This document shows, in pieces, positions 24,673 through 36,756 of a stretch of 64,000 nt of DNA. The notes under the pieces are model-generated. The model did no database searches, had not been told where the DNA came from, and saw only the letters and a program-made list of their open reading frames with translations. Made by a program: the position numbers and the translations under genes. The DNA is from Paraescarpia echinospica (Eukaryota > Annelida > Polychaeta > Sabellida > Siboglinidae), in contig CM034533.1 in the NCBI GenBank assembly GCA_020002185.1, forward strand, positions 70,900,979 through 70,964,978, in the 5' to 3' direction. The first letter of the stretch is position 1. Each line of letters begins with the position of its first letter.

Positions 24673-26776
24673 GTTATATTAACGTTTTCTTCTTTTACGG
24701 CTTGCGAAATTTTCAAAGATTAATCTACAACTCCACGAGTGTAACGTAATATCTCTACTTTAAAAAAATACCTGATGTATATAAAAGTTTCTCCTCTTTT
24801 ATGGGGTAGATCCAATGTTTGCAACGTAAAACGTAATGCGCGCGTAAAACGTAACTTTACGATCGCGTGCGCGACAAATATTTTGAGAAAAACGGCCCCT
24901 ACGTCATCGATTGGGTTGCATGAAGCATGAAGTAGACGATGAGACAATAGAAGACTTATGTTGCGTTCCAATGGGCTCGTTTATATTGTAAACACGACTT
25001 GGCGAACTGGAAAGTTCACGAGCTCCTGCAGTTTACCACTAGTAAAGTTATGCAACTGGGTCAAGTACGGTTACGAAGTCGTATCCACGGTGTATACGAG
25101 GTGATTGGAACGCATTACGTCTACCTTCATGGCAATACCATAGCAATACGAGTAGTATATGACAATTCTATACTATCACGACTAGGGCTTATCGGTGGAC
25201 AAGAACTCCACTTTCTCTCCGACATTCGTTATTTTTAACATACCGGTATTGCACCAGGTGCGTAACGTGTTACGTTTGACGTGCGTTTAAACCATCGCAT
25301 ACCTACGCCAGGGCGTTATGGTGTTTACGTAACGATGCAGTGTGTTTTTTAACATTATGTAAATAGTACTATCACGACTGTCACGTGTGAACAATAAAGC
25401 TATCCCGTCAGCGAACGGGTATTTTTCTGCAAGTTTTATAACCAATAAAACACAATAAATCCGTTTTTGTGTTTGTAATAAAGAACAATAAAATAATGTA
25501 GAACACGTACACGTAGAATACTCTTCACGAAACCCTGTTTGTTCATCTCCTCAAATTGAAGATTATTCGTATGTTGTTAATCAATAATTTAACCACACTG
25601 TAATAATAATCCAATGCAGTTAAGCAAGGTAATACAACGGCAATTATCAGGATTATCCACTGATCCCTTCTTTGTGAGTAATGGTTTTATCATTCCTAAA
25701 TTCCAGTTACTAGGAACCTTTCCCGACATTAATACACTGATTTTATTACTTTTCGCATAACACCTATTGGACAGTTGTTTAGATATTATTTTTTAATTTT
25801 ATCAACCATACATCATTATATTGTTTTAACGGTTTCACGAAGGATTCGTACCGGACGTTTGACGTAACACGTGGTTCCGGCGATTGTTCTAAGTGGCGTA
25901 AATATGCATAAAGTTGAAACAAATCCGTATGAAGGGCAATTATATGAAGGATAAAATAGTGAATCCACATCCAGCCAACCCATGTCCTTTTTTATGTCCC
26001 CCGGATAATAGTGAATTATAGGGGAATGAATAGGACGGGCGGGCGGGCAGGCAGACAGACATACATACAGATAGACAGATTCACACTGAGATGCATATAT
26101 TACAGTTATGCCTATTATATCAGTACTAAATAACACATTATACTACGAAATACAACCAATGAAAACACTTATGTCTAACATGTGTCTTGGAGCAAACAGA
26201 TAGTTAACAAATTTGTTATTAAATCAAACCAAAATACCATACCCATATCATAGTCGTTAGTGTTCCGCCGGCGCGTATCAGAGCTCTTAAACAGTTCGCC
26301 TTTACTCGGACAGTGCTGACGCCCAATATGCTTAGTTGTGTCGCTTTGAGTGCCATAAAGTTGTGTAACTGAAATTACCACATAAAATTCGATACATTCC
26401 AGGCCCGTAACCTGATTGCTTTTGGGGGGATGCGTTTTTGGCTCCCCAAAATCCTCAAACTGCACCCCCTCGTTGAGTCTCCAGTTAGAAGCGTTCACCC
26501 CACACGTCTTCTCACAACACAATGGCATTTCTTATTTTAATGATGTTAGCATCTTAAAGACTCATTATACATGTGTCGCCTGCTCGGTTTACAACAGCTG
26601 TGACATTTCGTAACGATTTTCCAATTGTCAGTTGCAGTGCCAAGTCTCAAGTCTCAAGTAGACAATGACTGATGAATAATTTATAATTATTCTCAGTTCA
26701 AACTTTGATAAATAATTCCAAACTTTTGCAGAGTGTCGTTGCAATGCAGAGAAAACAAATTCATATACGATATTAC

Positions 26777-26847
26777 CTTCAATTTGTCACTGTAGTCGGC
26801 CAGTAGTGGCAGTTGAGCGGTAGCACTTATTATCAAACCCACCTGAC
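26777..26847 (-). CDS. Polycystin-1-like, exon 12 (71 bp)
   Basis: The acceptor CACCATTTCGCAG and donor AAG/GTAATA enclose 71 bp that encode QVGLIISATAQLPLLADYSD and then KLK, continuing in phase 0 into exon 13. The amphipathic helix pattern fits the REJ/GAIN helical region. It is small and could be spurious; matching phase on the downstream side supports it. Confidence 0.65.
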
Positions 26848-27827
26848 CTGCGAAATGGTGACACATTTGGATAAGCAAAAGAATCGCATTCGTTATCTAA
26901 GCACAGATCGTCTACTTTGCAGCATATGCATGTCATTATGATCGACATAACTCGATATCAACATTCAAGCGTTTACATGTACCATGTGGGCTATTTGCAT
27001 TCATTTATGGACATGTTAAATTGAAGTGACCATTTAGCCAATTTAGGCAAAACCACACTTTCTCGCAAAAGATACGAGGAAACGTGCCGATATCCTTGTA
27101 AATAATAATAATCTTTATTGTTACCTAATGTGCTAGTAGAGATGCAATAATGGGTAACATGTAAATACATCATGTAACAATTATAACGAAGTAACACATT
27201 ACTTGAGTTCCTCATTCATGTTGAAAAACCCTGAGCTTCACATGGACACGCGCATTCACTGTCACTATAACTGTGGCATCACAGGCATTTAAATGTTAGT
27301 TTAATATTTTTAGAGACATTATTCTTGAAACAATGTTGATAAATTATTGTCATGATGTGCTGTATATATTGCGTGACGATGAATCTGGCAATGTTGTGTA
27401 TAATTTATTGTGGAAATGTATGTTAAATGAGTACGTTTGATTGGTGCATACGTTAGCGCATGTCCATGTTGTGTTGCGAAGAATAAGCCAATCTCAACTA
27501 TGCGTTTCGCGTGGTAACATCAGATATGCGCTTTGTGTGGTATTATCGTTCTCTTATAATAATCCTTATGTAGGCATACAGTAACATAGTTTACACACTA
27601 AAGTGTAATAGTATTATGAGGATAACACAACACTATGCTTTGGAAACGTAGTTTTGACTAAACCAACATGTAAAGTTGTAACTTCAAAGTGTCTTGACAT
27701 TTAACACAATAGTAAGTTTAGCTATTATGATTTTGTTGTTGGGCATATACTAAACAATAATATGTCTTTTTCATAAAACATAATGTACTTACCTTACCAT
27801 TAATGCAATGACCTTATCATTAATGAC

Positions 27828-27921
27828 AATACTACTCCTTTCTTCACGGCACACCGCAGTTTCCGCTAACTCTTTATAGTTAGCAGAAATTGCGGTGTGC
27901 CGTGAAGAAAGGAGTCGTATT
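27828..27921. repeat. Long near-perfect hairpin
   Basis: 27828-27871 and 27878-27921 pair over 44 bp with three mismatches around a 6-nt loop (CTTTAT). The right arm leads directly into the LINE fragment that follows. Confidence 0.95.
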
Positions 27922-28375
27922 ACGGGACAATTAAACCTTCTACAACTACTTCGTTACAAAGGAGACCAACATGACGGTTGTCCGTGCATCCTCCATCTCA
28001 GTCAATGCCAGCTGTTGCATCATCAATTCATGGCACGTCATGCACAGCACATCACCAATGAAGAAGTGATGAGGAGGGCAGGTCTGGATAGCCTGCATGA
28101 CATAGTTAAGTCTCGACGACGGACACTAGCGGGACATATCCTACGTTTACCAAGATATAGAATATCATATGTAGCGATGGAGTGGGTGCCTGAAGGTGGT
28201 AACAGAAGGAGAGAAAGGCCGACTAAGACCTGGCGCAAGACATTTTAAAAACATCTGGATTACCTGGAATGAGGCCAAAGAAATTGCTAAAGATCGTAAT
28301 AGACGGAGAAAGCTCGTCACCCGATGTCCCGAAAGAAACAGGAGGAACTAAGTTCGATTGAACAGTAAGTAAGTC
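27895..28375 (+). mobile_element. LINE 3' fragment (RT C-terminal tail)
   Basis: It encodes ITNEEVMRRAGLDSLHDI, RRRTLAGHILRLPRYR and GNRRRERPTKTWRKT, then WNEAKEIAKDRNRRRKLVTR in another frame. This is the 'RR..WAGH.LR...G.R.RGRP..TW' C-terminus of invertebrate LINE reverse transcriptases. The 3' end carries AGTAAGTAAG. Confidence 0.85.
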
Positions 28376-29968
28376 ACACCCCCCTTCACCAGTCTCATGA
28401 CTGCTCACGTTATGGTCCCAAGTTGATGTCAAATATACTTGCGAAGCAGATCTTGCTTGTATGGATTTCGCTATGCCAATATGTCCGGACAGAACATCAA
28501 CACATATCATAAGGTTCAAGGTTCATCGTAGCCTCCACAAATGAGATAACCACCACTGATGTCAAATAAAGCGATATTACTGATGAACCTGCTACTGTTC
28601 ACCCAATATATATATATATATGAAAGACCATCAAATACACAGAAAATGTGATGTGTATAGACGATGACGTCATTGCTGTCAAGCATGATACCAAGTGGTA
28701 CCTATAGAAGGTAAAGGACACGACTGAGAAGTGCTTGCCTTATTAAAGTTGGCTGGTTCAAATAGGGAAAATAGGACATCAAGAATAAGGAATTGTTATG
28801 CTAAGTAACATCACCAACCTCTGTCGACAGTGTGTACGACAGTCCAGCCAACGACAACATCAACTTTCTGGATGATTATAATATATTTGACCACACAATG
28901 GTTGTTATTCTAGAGGCGCCAATTGTGTTAAATTTATAACGTTTGTGACAACATTTTATGGATAGCATTCTGTCATCATTAAAATTTATGGTCAATCATA
29001 GGTTAATTACACGATTACATGCACTTGTACCAATCTTTTGCAAGAAATGGATCAACGCGAATACGATACCAGGCGAAACGCATACGTTTTTATAACTGTT
29101 GAGCTAAGACTTATTTTAAAATGTCATTGTCTTGGCATTACTGCTAGTACATCAATCACTTACCATAAAGTAAAATATTCGTTTAACCAGCTATTCTATG
29201 TCTGCTGATGGGACTGTTAAGAACATCTTATGTTAATTGTGTTACGGTTAAGTCAAAATAAAACTTGTAAGTCAAAATATGTTATTAAATATGTTTGACC
29301 ATGTGTTCCCTGTCAAACTATATGTTCTCAGAAAAGCTATGGAGTTAGTATAAATACGTTATTAGCGATTGTACAGATACCCAATTATAACAAATATAAG
29401 CGATACCCACGAAACACATTCTCTAAGTACGCATTTGCCATATAATTAATGATCCCGCAAAACCAAATGCGATACTTTGCATAGCCATGTATTTCTATTT
29501 AGTCAAGAGTAACAACATTATTGTCTACGCGACATAAGTAAACTTATAATATTTGACTTAGTGTGATGTATGACGTGGAAGAAGTGCAAATAAATACAAT
29601 CAAGTTAAACAACCAGAACACTATTAAACCGTGCGTTGACAGCTGATGAACTTGCATTTCACATTACTGTTTATCTATCCTATGTACCAGAAAACCATCA
29701 GAAATGCGTAATGACTAATATTATAGACACGAGCTGTTGCAAGACGGACAGTCTGTGTGTTTCGCGTGGTATCAAACGAATTGGACACGTAACTTCAAAC
29801 TCCTCTCTCTGGCAGGAATAACCATATTAAGGTGCCCCATGTTTTGTTTTCAAATAGTCAATATGTCGATTGTATTGTACCATATTAAAAAATGAAAACG
29901 ATATATGAAAGTCGCCAAATCGACAATATGTCCAGGTTTCGTGAGAATCGGCCATATACAAACACTCA

Positions 29969-30043
<75 letters not shown>

Positions 30044-31519
30044 ACACACACACACACACACCACATCAAATACACGCAAGTGATCTCTGGCCAGTTCCTC
30101 GACCCCCATGGTTATTGCTCTAGTTCAAGGGTTCTCAACTCGAAGTATGCGTACGCCGAAGGTTGACGGGAGGGTTTCCTGTGGCTGGCACAAAGGTCAA
30201 GTGGAATCGTTGCGGCTACACTTTTAATAGTGTGGTCCACGAAGGAAACAATTGTTTCTGTATTTTTTCCGGCAAGTACTAAACAGGTGTAGCAAATATA
30301 ATCATCACAAACAGATTTACATAAGTTTGTAATTTGTGATGAAATGTTGCGTTGTGTTACGTCTTCTGCGCGAGGGAGGGTGCTTAGCCCAAGATTTTAT
30401 ACTCGGAGTTCGTATTATCGCAAACATTGCTGCGTACATAGGAATGTTTGCAAATATAGCAGAATTCCATTTTATTATAGAAGTTCATAAGTTGTTTTTC
30501 TCGATTAGTTACCATTTTTAAATGCTAAAATATTTCGAAACGAATTCACCAAAAAACTGTCGATTAAAAAAAATCGGGAACCTCTGCGCTAGTTGACACT
30601 TGAATTTTGCAGAGTACTGTGCGGGAATTAGCTCTTCAATATCTTAACTTTTGCCAGTATATTTATCATTTGAATAACTACTCACTACAATACACGATCT
30701 GGTATGTTGCGCGAATAATGCTTTTCCTGAGTGGTGGTGCTATATGTAATGCAACCTCGGTGGAGTGTGTACAGGACCGTTCTTCTTTACCTACCACTGT
30801 GCTTTGTTTCGGCCTCTTCCCATTGTTCTTGCCACTCACTGATACGACGTTTATTTGATTGTTTTGGTAGTACCTGAAAATATATAAGATGTTCACGTTG
30901 TACCGAGCCGCATGGTATGACTATATCATATACTGCTTGCATTGTTGTTTGATAGGTTCTTCTGTATTCAATTTCACCGAATTACTCAGTTGAAGTATTT
31001 AAAAATCAGTATTCTACCAATAAACATTTTGTTTTCTGTGTATTTTTGTGATAATCGACATAAACAATTGTGTTAAGTATGTTTTCAAATTTAACAATAC
31101 CTAATCAATGTACAGGTCAATTAGTTGCATTTTTTATATTAAGAGATTATCATGGCTCTTGATCTGAATGACAGATTCTACTTTATTCGACATTTGAAAT
31201 GCAGCTAACTGTAGTAATATACACAGGCAGGGGTAGGTAGAGGGATAGAAACGTCTCTGTGAGATTGTCAGCACAAGAATGAGATAACGTATATAGCAAT
31301 AGTGTTGTCCCGATCAAAACAGTCTCAGAAAAACTTGTCCGTCTGAGCTCTGAAGATGTTCCAACGTCCAATGTGTTGTGTGCACGTGAGCATGAATGTT
31401 CCCATAGCCAAACATAGCGTATGTCAACAAGAGGGGGAAGCAGAAAGAAGGAGGGGCAAGGATAGGAAAGGAGGGGTGAATAAGATTAACAGTTTCTGTG
31501 GCGGTTAGTATGATGTATT
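28376..31519. other. Intronic sequence, no clear exon
   Basis: It is AT-rich with a CA microsatellite. The minus-strand frame at 31183-31371 follows a plausible acceptor (ATCTTCAG before 31363) and could be a further REJ/GAIN exon, but it lacks a convincing donor and I did not call it. At about 30720-30896 the minus strand gives a short W..W.....G-like pattern that might be a LINE RNase H remnant. Confidence 0.4.
29971..30062. repeat. (CA)n microsatellite
   Basis: An almost pure CA run of about 90 bp with one interruption (CCC). Confidence 0.98.
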
Positions 31520-31689
31520 ATTAGCTGGTTGCAAAGTTAAGACCGTAACGTTGACGTCAACATAGTGGCCTGTCTTCACGCAGTCACCCATCACCACGCG
31601 TAATATCGTTGTATGCAGTTTGCCATAAACGGCTGGCAACATCGTCGGTGGCATGTGTGCAGCGTTGACGTTAACGTGGACTAGCATGC
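31520..31689 (-). CDS. Polycystin-1-like, exon 11: REJ region (3' edge uncertain)
   Basis: After the acceptor ACATTTCACTTCAG, in phase with exon 10, it encodes GMLVHVNVNAAHM, KLHTTILRVVMGDC and HYVDVNVTVL, the beta-strand pattern 'V.V.V.D..G......VTV' of REJ domains. I found no consensus donor before the in-frame TAA at about 31505. Weak candidates are GTGACT (one base into a codon, about 31590) and GTCTTA. Confidence 0.7.
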
Positions 31690-31867
31690 CTGAAGTGAAA
31701 TGTTCAGCATAAGGTTTCAACATTAAATAACAACACATAAGTACTTCATTCCAACTGAGCATTAACTGAGTTAATTAATCTTTAATGTAAACATCAAGTC
31801 ACATGCAAATTTGTATTTTGTTTATTAGTATGGCAGCCAATGTTTATAACATGAATGTTTTTTTATT

Positions 31868-32010
31868 TTATACAGTGTGTGTGTGCGTGCGTACGTGTGT
31901 GCCTGTGTGTGCGTGTGTGTGCGATTGAGCGTGTGTGTGTGTATGTGTGTGTTCATGTGTTCGCACTTTCGTGCGTATGTGCGTACACAGGTGAATAAGT
32001 GTTTGTGTGA
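31868..32010. repeat. (TG)n-rich microsatellite next to the exon 10 donor
   Basis: Imperfect TG/TGCG repeats begin about 30 bp past the exon 10 donor (minus strand). Confidence 0.9.
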
Positions 32011-32040
32011 TTTGTAAATTATGCAATGGTGAATACGTAC

Positions 32041-32265
32041 CCTCTTTACCGCTTTCGAGAACGTTATACAAAATGAATAAATAGGTGAACGGTTTAAAAG
32101 GCTGTCTGAATCCTGTACAGTTGACGGAGAAGAAGGTTTCGAGCGCCACCCCAGACGTCGGTGACACAGAACATGTCCCAAGTGACGGCGAATGAGCAGC
32201 AACTAGGAATGTGTATGTAAGCGTCACTGGTGGATGAGCGTCGACGGTAGATGTGCTCGTGTTAA
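32041..32265 (-). CDS. Polycystin-1-like, exon 10: REJ domain
   Basis: It lies between the acceptor TTGATCTAG and the donor GTACGT. It encodes PPVTLTYTFLVAAHSPSLGT, CSVSPTSGVALETFFSVNC and PFTYLFILYNV. The 'C.VSP..G.AL.T.F.V.C..F....PF.Y.F' core is the diagnostic REJ motif (receptor for egg jelly). Confidence 0.92.
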
Positions 32266-32489
32266 CTAGATCAACACAAATACACATTTCTGTATGGTCA
32301 TAATAGGAACATAATTGTTCATTTGAAATATTGTAAATCGGGCCATTCTGTGTACAATCACAGACAACGTTTTAGTATACAGCTGTACGAATAAACACAG
32401 GTGGCGGTTGTTTACTTGAAACAAACTGTACATTTTAGCATACCCAACTAGATGAATCAGGACAAAACGCCTCCTCTGAAAAAAACAAT

Positions 32490-32830
32490 CCATTAACTAC
32501 GGGGGGTGGGGGGGTGAAGCATACACGTCTCCATCGAACTCCATTAACTACGAGGGGTGGGTGGGTGAAGCGAACATGCCTCCATCGAACTCCATTAACT
32601 ACGGGGGGTGAGTGGGTGAGGCGAACATGCCTCCATCGAACTCCATTAACTACGCGGGGTAGGTGGATGAAGCGTATACGCCTCCATCGAACTCCATTAA
32701 CTACGGGGGTTGGGTGGGTGAAGCGTACACGCCTCCATCGAACTCCATTAACTACGAGGGGTGAGTTGGTGAAGCGTACACGCCTCCATCGAAATCTATT
32801 AACTACGGGGGTGGGTGGATGAAGCGAACA
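32490..32830. repeat. 51-bp minisatellite, about 6.5 copies
   Basis: The unit begins CTCCATCGAACTCCATTAAC followed by a G-rich GGGGTGGGTGGGTG tract. At 51 bp it keeps one frame open as a 17-residue repeat (RLHRTPLTT..GWVKRT), but there is no sign of a gene. Confidence 0.95.
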
Positions 32831-33065
32831 AAATACCTTTATTGACGAACGATCACATAACAGCCACGTTGATTTTAATTGACAGGCGCGGTAATTTATA
32901 AGCCGTCTCTGTAATGGTTGAGCTAATCAGTTTAATGACGGCAGCAAGTTTTGTTTATATCGAACAGACAGCTTACCATTAACTAACTTGACATATTGAA
33001 ATAAAGCTGCACGTTTAATACATCATGTACTATGGGGTTATATTAGGAATAGTATGCAACAAACT

Positions 33066-33330
33066 GTCCCCGCAACGCCGTGACTTCACATAGGCAGTCA
33101 ATCGCAACTCAAGTTATATACTCACCAGTGAAACATTATTTAGTGAGAACGTATTGTTGAAAAAAATCATTATGACATTGCTAGAACGCCTTAGTGGGTG
33201 GAATTCATAATTGTTGACAGTGTGGTGCCAGTGTCCCGCAACGCCGTAACTTTACATAGAAAGACAGTCGCAATAGGTGTTATATACTTTCCAGCGAAGC
33301 ATCATTTAGTGAGAAGGTATTATTGAAAGA
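33066..33330. repeat. Diverged direct duplication (period about 165 bp)
   Basis: CCGCAACGCCGTGACTT...GTTATATACTCACCAGTGAAACATTATTTAGTGAGAA (about 33066-33165) recurs in diverged form at about 33235-33330. Confidence 0.75.
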
Positions 33331-34851
33331 TTTAACAAGATTGCCACCCAGAGAATTAACTCTAGGTGGCAGCTGGACAAGGAAGCCCTCTGGCTTATCG
33401 AGAGTCCGACCCTTTTATCTATGTGTATCCCGCCCGTCTGAGGTATGTGTCGATTTTATTTTTAAACATATTCACGCTACTAGCACCCACAATCAGCAAA
33501 TAATCTGTTCCATTCATTTACATTCCTTTGTGAAAATGAAAACTTTCTTATATATAATCTACTCTGCTCCTTTGCTAATGTAACTTCATGTCCTATAGTC
33601 CTTCTATCTTTCTTGACTGAGAAAAAATATATTTCTATCAATATTTTCATAACCATTCAATATTTTAAACACTTCTATCTGATCTCCTCTCAATCTCCTG
33701 GTCTCTAGTGTTGTTAAACCGCATTTTTAGGCGTATTTCGTAACTAAGATCCCTCAGTTTTGGTATCATTTTAGTTGCTCTCCTCTGCACTCTTTCTAGC
33801 ATATCTATGTCCTTCCTGCGATATGGCCTCCACGCTTGAATACAATATTCTAAATGAGGCCTAGCTATTGTTTTGTACAGCGGTATTATTAGCTCTTTTT
33901 CCTTATACGTTATGTTTCGCCTAATTAATCCAAGGATTTGATTTCCCTGCGTTGATCGCCATCCTCTTGCAGTTTCTATACGTCGCCCACCTTCCTCCCA
34001 TTACTGGTAAAATTCCTGACAGAATAATCTGTTCAACTCTTGTCTTCTTTAGCTTCCTCACTAACTGTCTATACTTCTGTACTATCGCAGTTGTTCCCCC
34101 CCTGTCTGCATTATTTGTTCCTACATGTACCAGTATAGACCCCCCTTGCCATGTCCCAATACCTTCTCTACCCTGTCAGTCACATGTTCAATCCTAGCCC
34201 CCGGTAGACAAACAACGACGTCTTTCCCCTCGCCCAGTGTCTTGTCCGTCTTTCTCATAATGGAGTCGCCCATAAACACCCTCTCTTTCCCCATTGCCCC
34301 CTCAATCACTGCCTTAGAATAGCTCCTTCTTCGGTTTGCATATGTCTGGTTGTTGTCTCCCCCCTGTCGTCTTCTCTCCTGTCACATTCTCTTCCGATCC
34401 ATTCTTTCCTGTCGCTTTTTCTCTTGTCACCTTTCCTCCTATCAGCGTCCCTTTTATCGACTTCTCTTCTATTTGCATTTGCTCTCACTTCCTTTCGTCC
34501 CATCTCATTTTCTTCTCTCCTCTCCCGTCCCATCTTCCCTCAGTTTTCTTGCCACTGCTATTCTCCTTCAGTCTTGCAGTATTCTCACCTCTCTCCCTGT
34601 CGTCTCTCTCCATTCGACCTGCCTCCTTGCTAATTCCCATCTCCATTCCCTTCACAATATCTGTCAACCTAACTATCTCCTTCTGCAGACACTCCACCTT
34701 CCAACATCCAATGCACTGAAAGGTGAATCCTTCCTCCATGGTTTCTGCCCATGACTTCCCACAGCCGGACAATACACAATCTACCCAGCTGTGGCAGTGA
34801 TCGCACACCAAGTGTCGCTTTGCCTTGACTTGCCGCTTGCAAGGCGCCATA
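33331..34851 (-). mobile_element. CR1/L2-type LINE with ORF1 fused to the ORF2 tail by deletion
   Basis: Minus-strand reading starts at an ATG near 34850 with a zinc-finger ORF1 (CDHCHSWVD, CGKSWAETMEEGFTFQC.GC), a coiled stretch, then a second part (VFMGDSIMRKTDKTLGEG, VVVCLPGARIEHVTDRV, IILSGILPVMG) that matches the esterase/SGNH-like ORF1 region of CR1 elements. At about 33950 the text jumps to the end of ORF2: ILGLIRRNITYKEKELIIPL, HLEYCIQAWRPYRRKDIDML, ERVQRRATKMIP, FFSVKKDRRTIGHEVTLAKE and RKFSFSQRNVNEWN. The whole endonuclease and RT core is absent. Frameshifts are present. Confidence 0.85.
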
Positions 34852-35928
34852 TCCCGATCAGAATTTATTTAATAACTTAACTAACTTAGTCTTTATAAAG
34901 ACTGTTTCCTGTGTACTACAGCACACTTTAGGTTACAAATTTCAATTTCACAGCCGACTATTTATTCTGTCGCGAACGCTAACATTACCGGTAGTGACCT
35001 ATTTTAAATACAATCAATTACGTTACGTTAGGCTGCTTTATTTATGTAGGTTACGCCGCCCGACTATCGCCCTTGCTTAATTTTAACAACAATGCTACCT
35101 AATCAAAATATCTAGCAAGTACTGGCTTACACAGATATTATCTTATGTAAGTAGTTTGATGGTTGTTACTTTATCTCCTATATATTCTACCACATAATCA
35201 GGTTTGTTAAATCTTGTTTACAACTTATCGAAGGCTAAGTGAGTCACCCTATTATCACTCACTATACTAAGGTGTTCTAAAATACTTTAACTAACTAACT
35301 TTAAGCACAACTGCTACTCAATATATGTTTACTGCAACTTTATGAATAATATTAAGGCAAGAATAATACTTATCAATCAGTAATTCCACTTGTTTATCAA
35401 CTTTTCTGCACCACCAATTTCTACGATCTATCTCAGCCAAATACAGCCTCGAACCTCTCTTTACAAGATGTAATTATAGTTTTGATATTTGTTGAGCGCC
35501 TGCTGTGTGGAACACATAACCGTTTACAGTATGTTGCCAGTGTCTTTATAAAATAACCCATCGTTTAAAATGTTCACATGTGGTCAAAAACGCTGAAATT
35601 ATTTGATCGTGGTACACTACACTAAGGAAATAAGGTTCATATTCACTAATGTTAACGCCCGCAGCCACTGTAAAAATGTTCTCTTTGAAGTTGGAATATA
35701 TTTGCAAGTTATTGCGTTGTTCGTTCCCGGCCCCTTAATAGTGTGTGACTCCAAGACATCTCCACTTGCTGAACATTGACATTTATTTTGATGCACACCT
35801 ACATTGTTTGGATGAAAAATTTATATTGCTGTATTAGGCAAGGACCTCTACATGTAGTAACTACGGTTGTTATCACACATGTTGGTTATGTTTAACATGC
35901 CTTTTTGTTTAAATGCGTAGTGTCATAC
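34852..35928. other. Intron sequence upstream of the CR1-like ORF1
   Basis: This AT-rich sequence may include the LINE 5' UTR. No exon is visible up to the donor of exon 9 at 35928. Confidence 0.4.
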
Positions 35929-36149
35929 CTGTAGCCCGAATAGTGTATACGGTTTTCGGGAGTAGCACATTGGCGTAGACCGACAAGACGCGGTGCTTTC
36001 TTCCAGTGCCCGAGTCCCTCTGCCAGTTGATTAGCGGATCCACACTCCATTCAACGGAACATTTCGATGTACGGTCACAGTATGGATACTGCACTTTTAA
36101 GACAAGGGCGTCGTGCATATCCAACGGCGACCCGCAGTTTCTTTCACAT
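35929..36149 (-). CDS. Polycystin-1-like, exon 9: REJ N-terminal part
   Basis: Acceptor CATACGTGTAG, donor GTATGA. It encodes a Cys-rich start (CERNCGSPLDMHDALVLKV, then PYCDRTSKCSVEWSV) and RVLSVYANVLLPKTVYTIRA. The 'C..NC...LV....C..C...W' and 'Y.I.A' pattern is typical of the N-terminal part of REJ domains. Phase links it to exons 8 and 10. Confidence 0.88.
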
Positions 36150-36424
36150 CTACACGTATGGGCAGTTACCAGTATTTGTAGAAACCAGTTCAACAAATTT
36201 CAAAATTATCTTACCTTCATGTTATGTTCCACATCCAGGGCTAAGTGTTTGATCATCTTTTAAATAGTAAGCGTAATAATATATTATATATTGGTATTTT
36301 ACATAAACGAACGGTTGTGAAAATAATAGAAACACATATTATATATATATATATATACATACATATAAACGATGACCAGTTAGGCAATCTTCACATTCCA
36401 AAATGTCTAAGTACACATACTTAC

Positions 36425-36599
36425 TCAATCACTGCTGAATAGGGCTTAGTGGTGCTGAACGTGATCTCGGCGGTTGTGAGATAGCTGTTAGTGATGTCGA
36501 GGTGCTTACTGGTTGTAATAGTGCTGACGTGCTTATTGGTGATAGATCTCGTGGGCATACTGGTGGTTTTAACTTCAGTCGTTGTTATTATGGGGCGAA
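36425..36599 (-). CDS. Polycystin-1-like, exon 8: Thr/Ser-rich stalk
   Basis: Acceptor CAATTTTGTTTTAG, donor GTAAGT. The 58 residues are dominated by Thr, Ser, Ile and Val (RPIITTTEVKTTS, VSTITTSK, TTAEITFSTTKP), a mucin-like linker likely to be O-glycosylated, between EGF and REJ. Confidence 0.85.
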
Positions 36600-36756
36600 C
36601 TAAAACAAAATTGATATAACTAGAAGCGTAAACTGAAGATGGCTTGGCGAATGTGTTCCATTTATCCATAAACAAAACCGGGTGTATTATATGAAGAGTC
36701 GTCAAGTAGGTATGTTCATGTGTCGCTATGTAGTAATTACAATTACAAACATTTAC

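Larger units (their letters stand above)
18926..26776 (-). other. Intron between exons 12 and 13 (7.9 kb)
   Basis: I found no exon here. It contains a LINE remnant, a 1.2-kb DNA element with a nested MITE, and a TATG microsatellite. 18926-22100 and 24700-26776 are AT-rich and unassigned. A 79-residue plus-strand frame at 24999-25238 has no similarity I recognise. Confidence 0.6.

Noticed and set aside
24999..25238. 79-codon plus-strand frame in an intron
   Set aside because: No recognisable similarity, no splice context and no initiation evidence.
27828..27921. Hairpin as a microRNA gene or CRISPR-like repeat
   Set aside because: The stem is too perfect and too long for a typical animal pre-miRNA and it coincides with a LINE edge. 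CRISPR arrays are not expected in an animal genome and there is no spacer array.
34336..34754. Plus-strand frames rich in Ser, Leu and Phe
   Set aside because: They are antisense to the CR1-like ORF1 on the minus strand.
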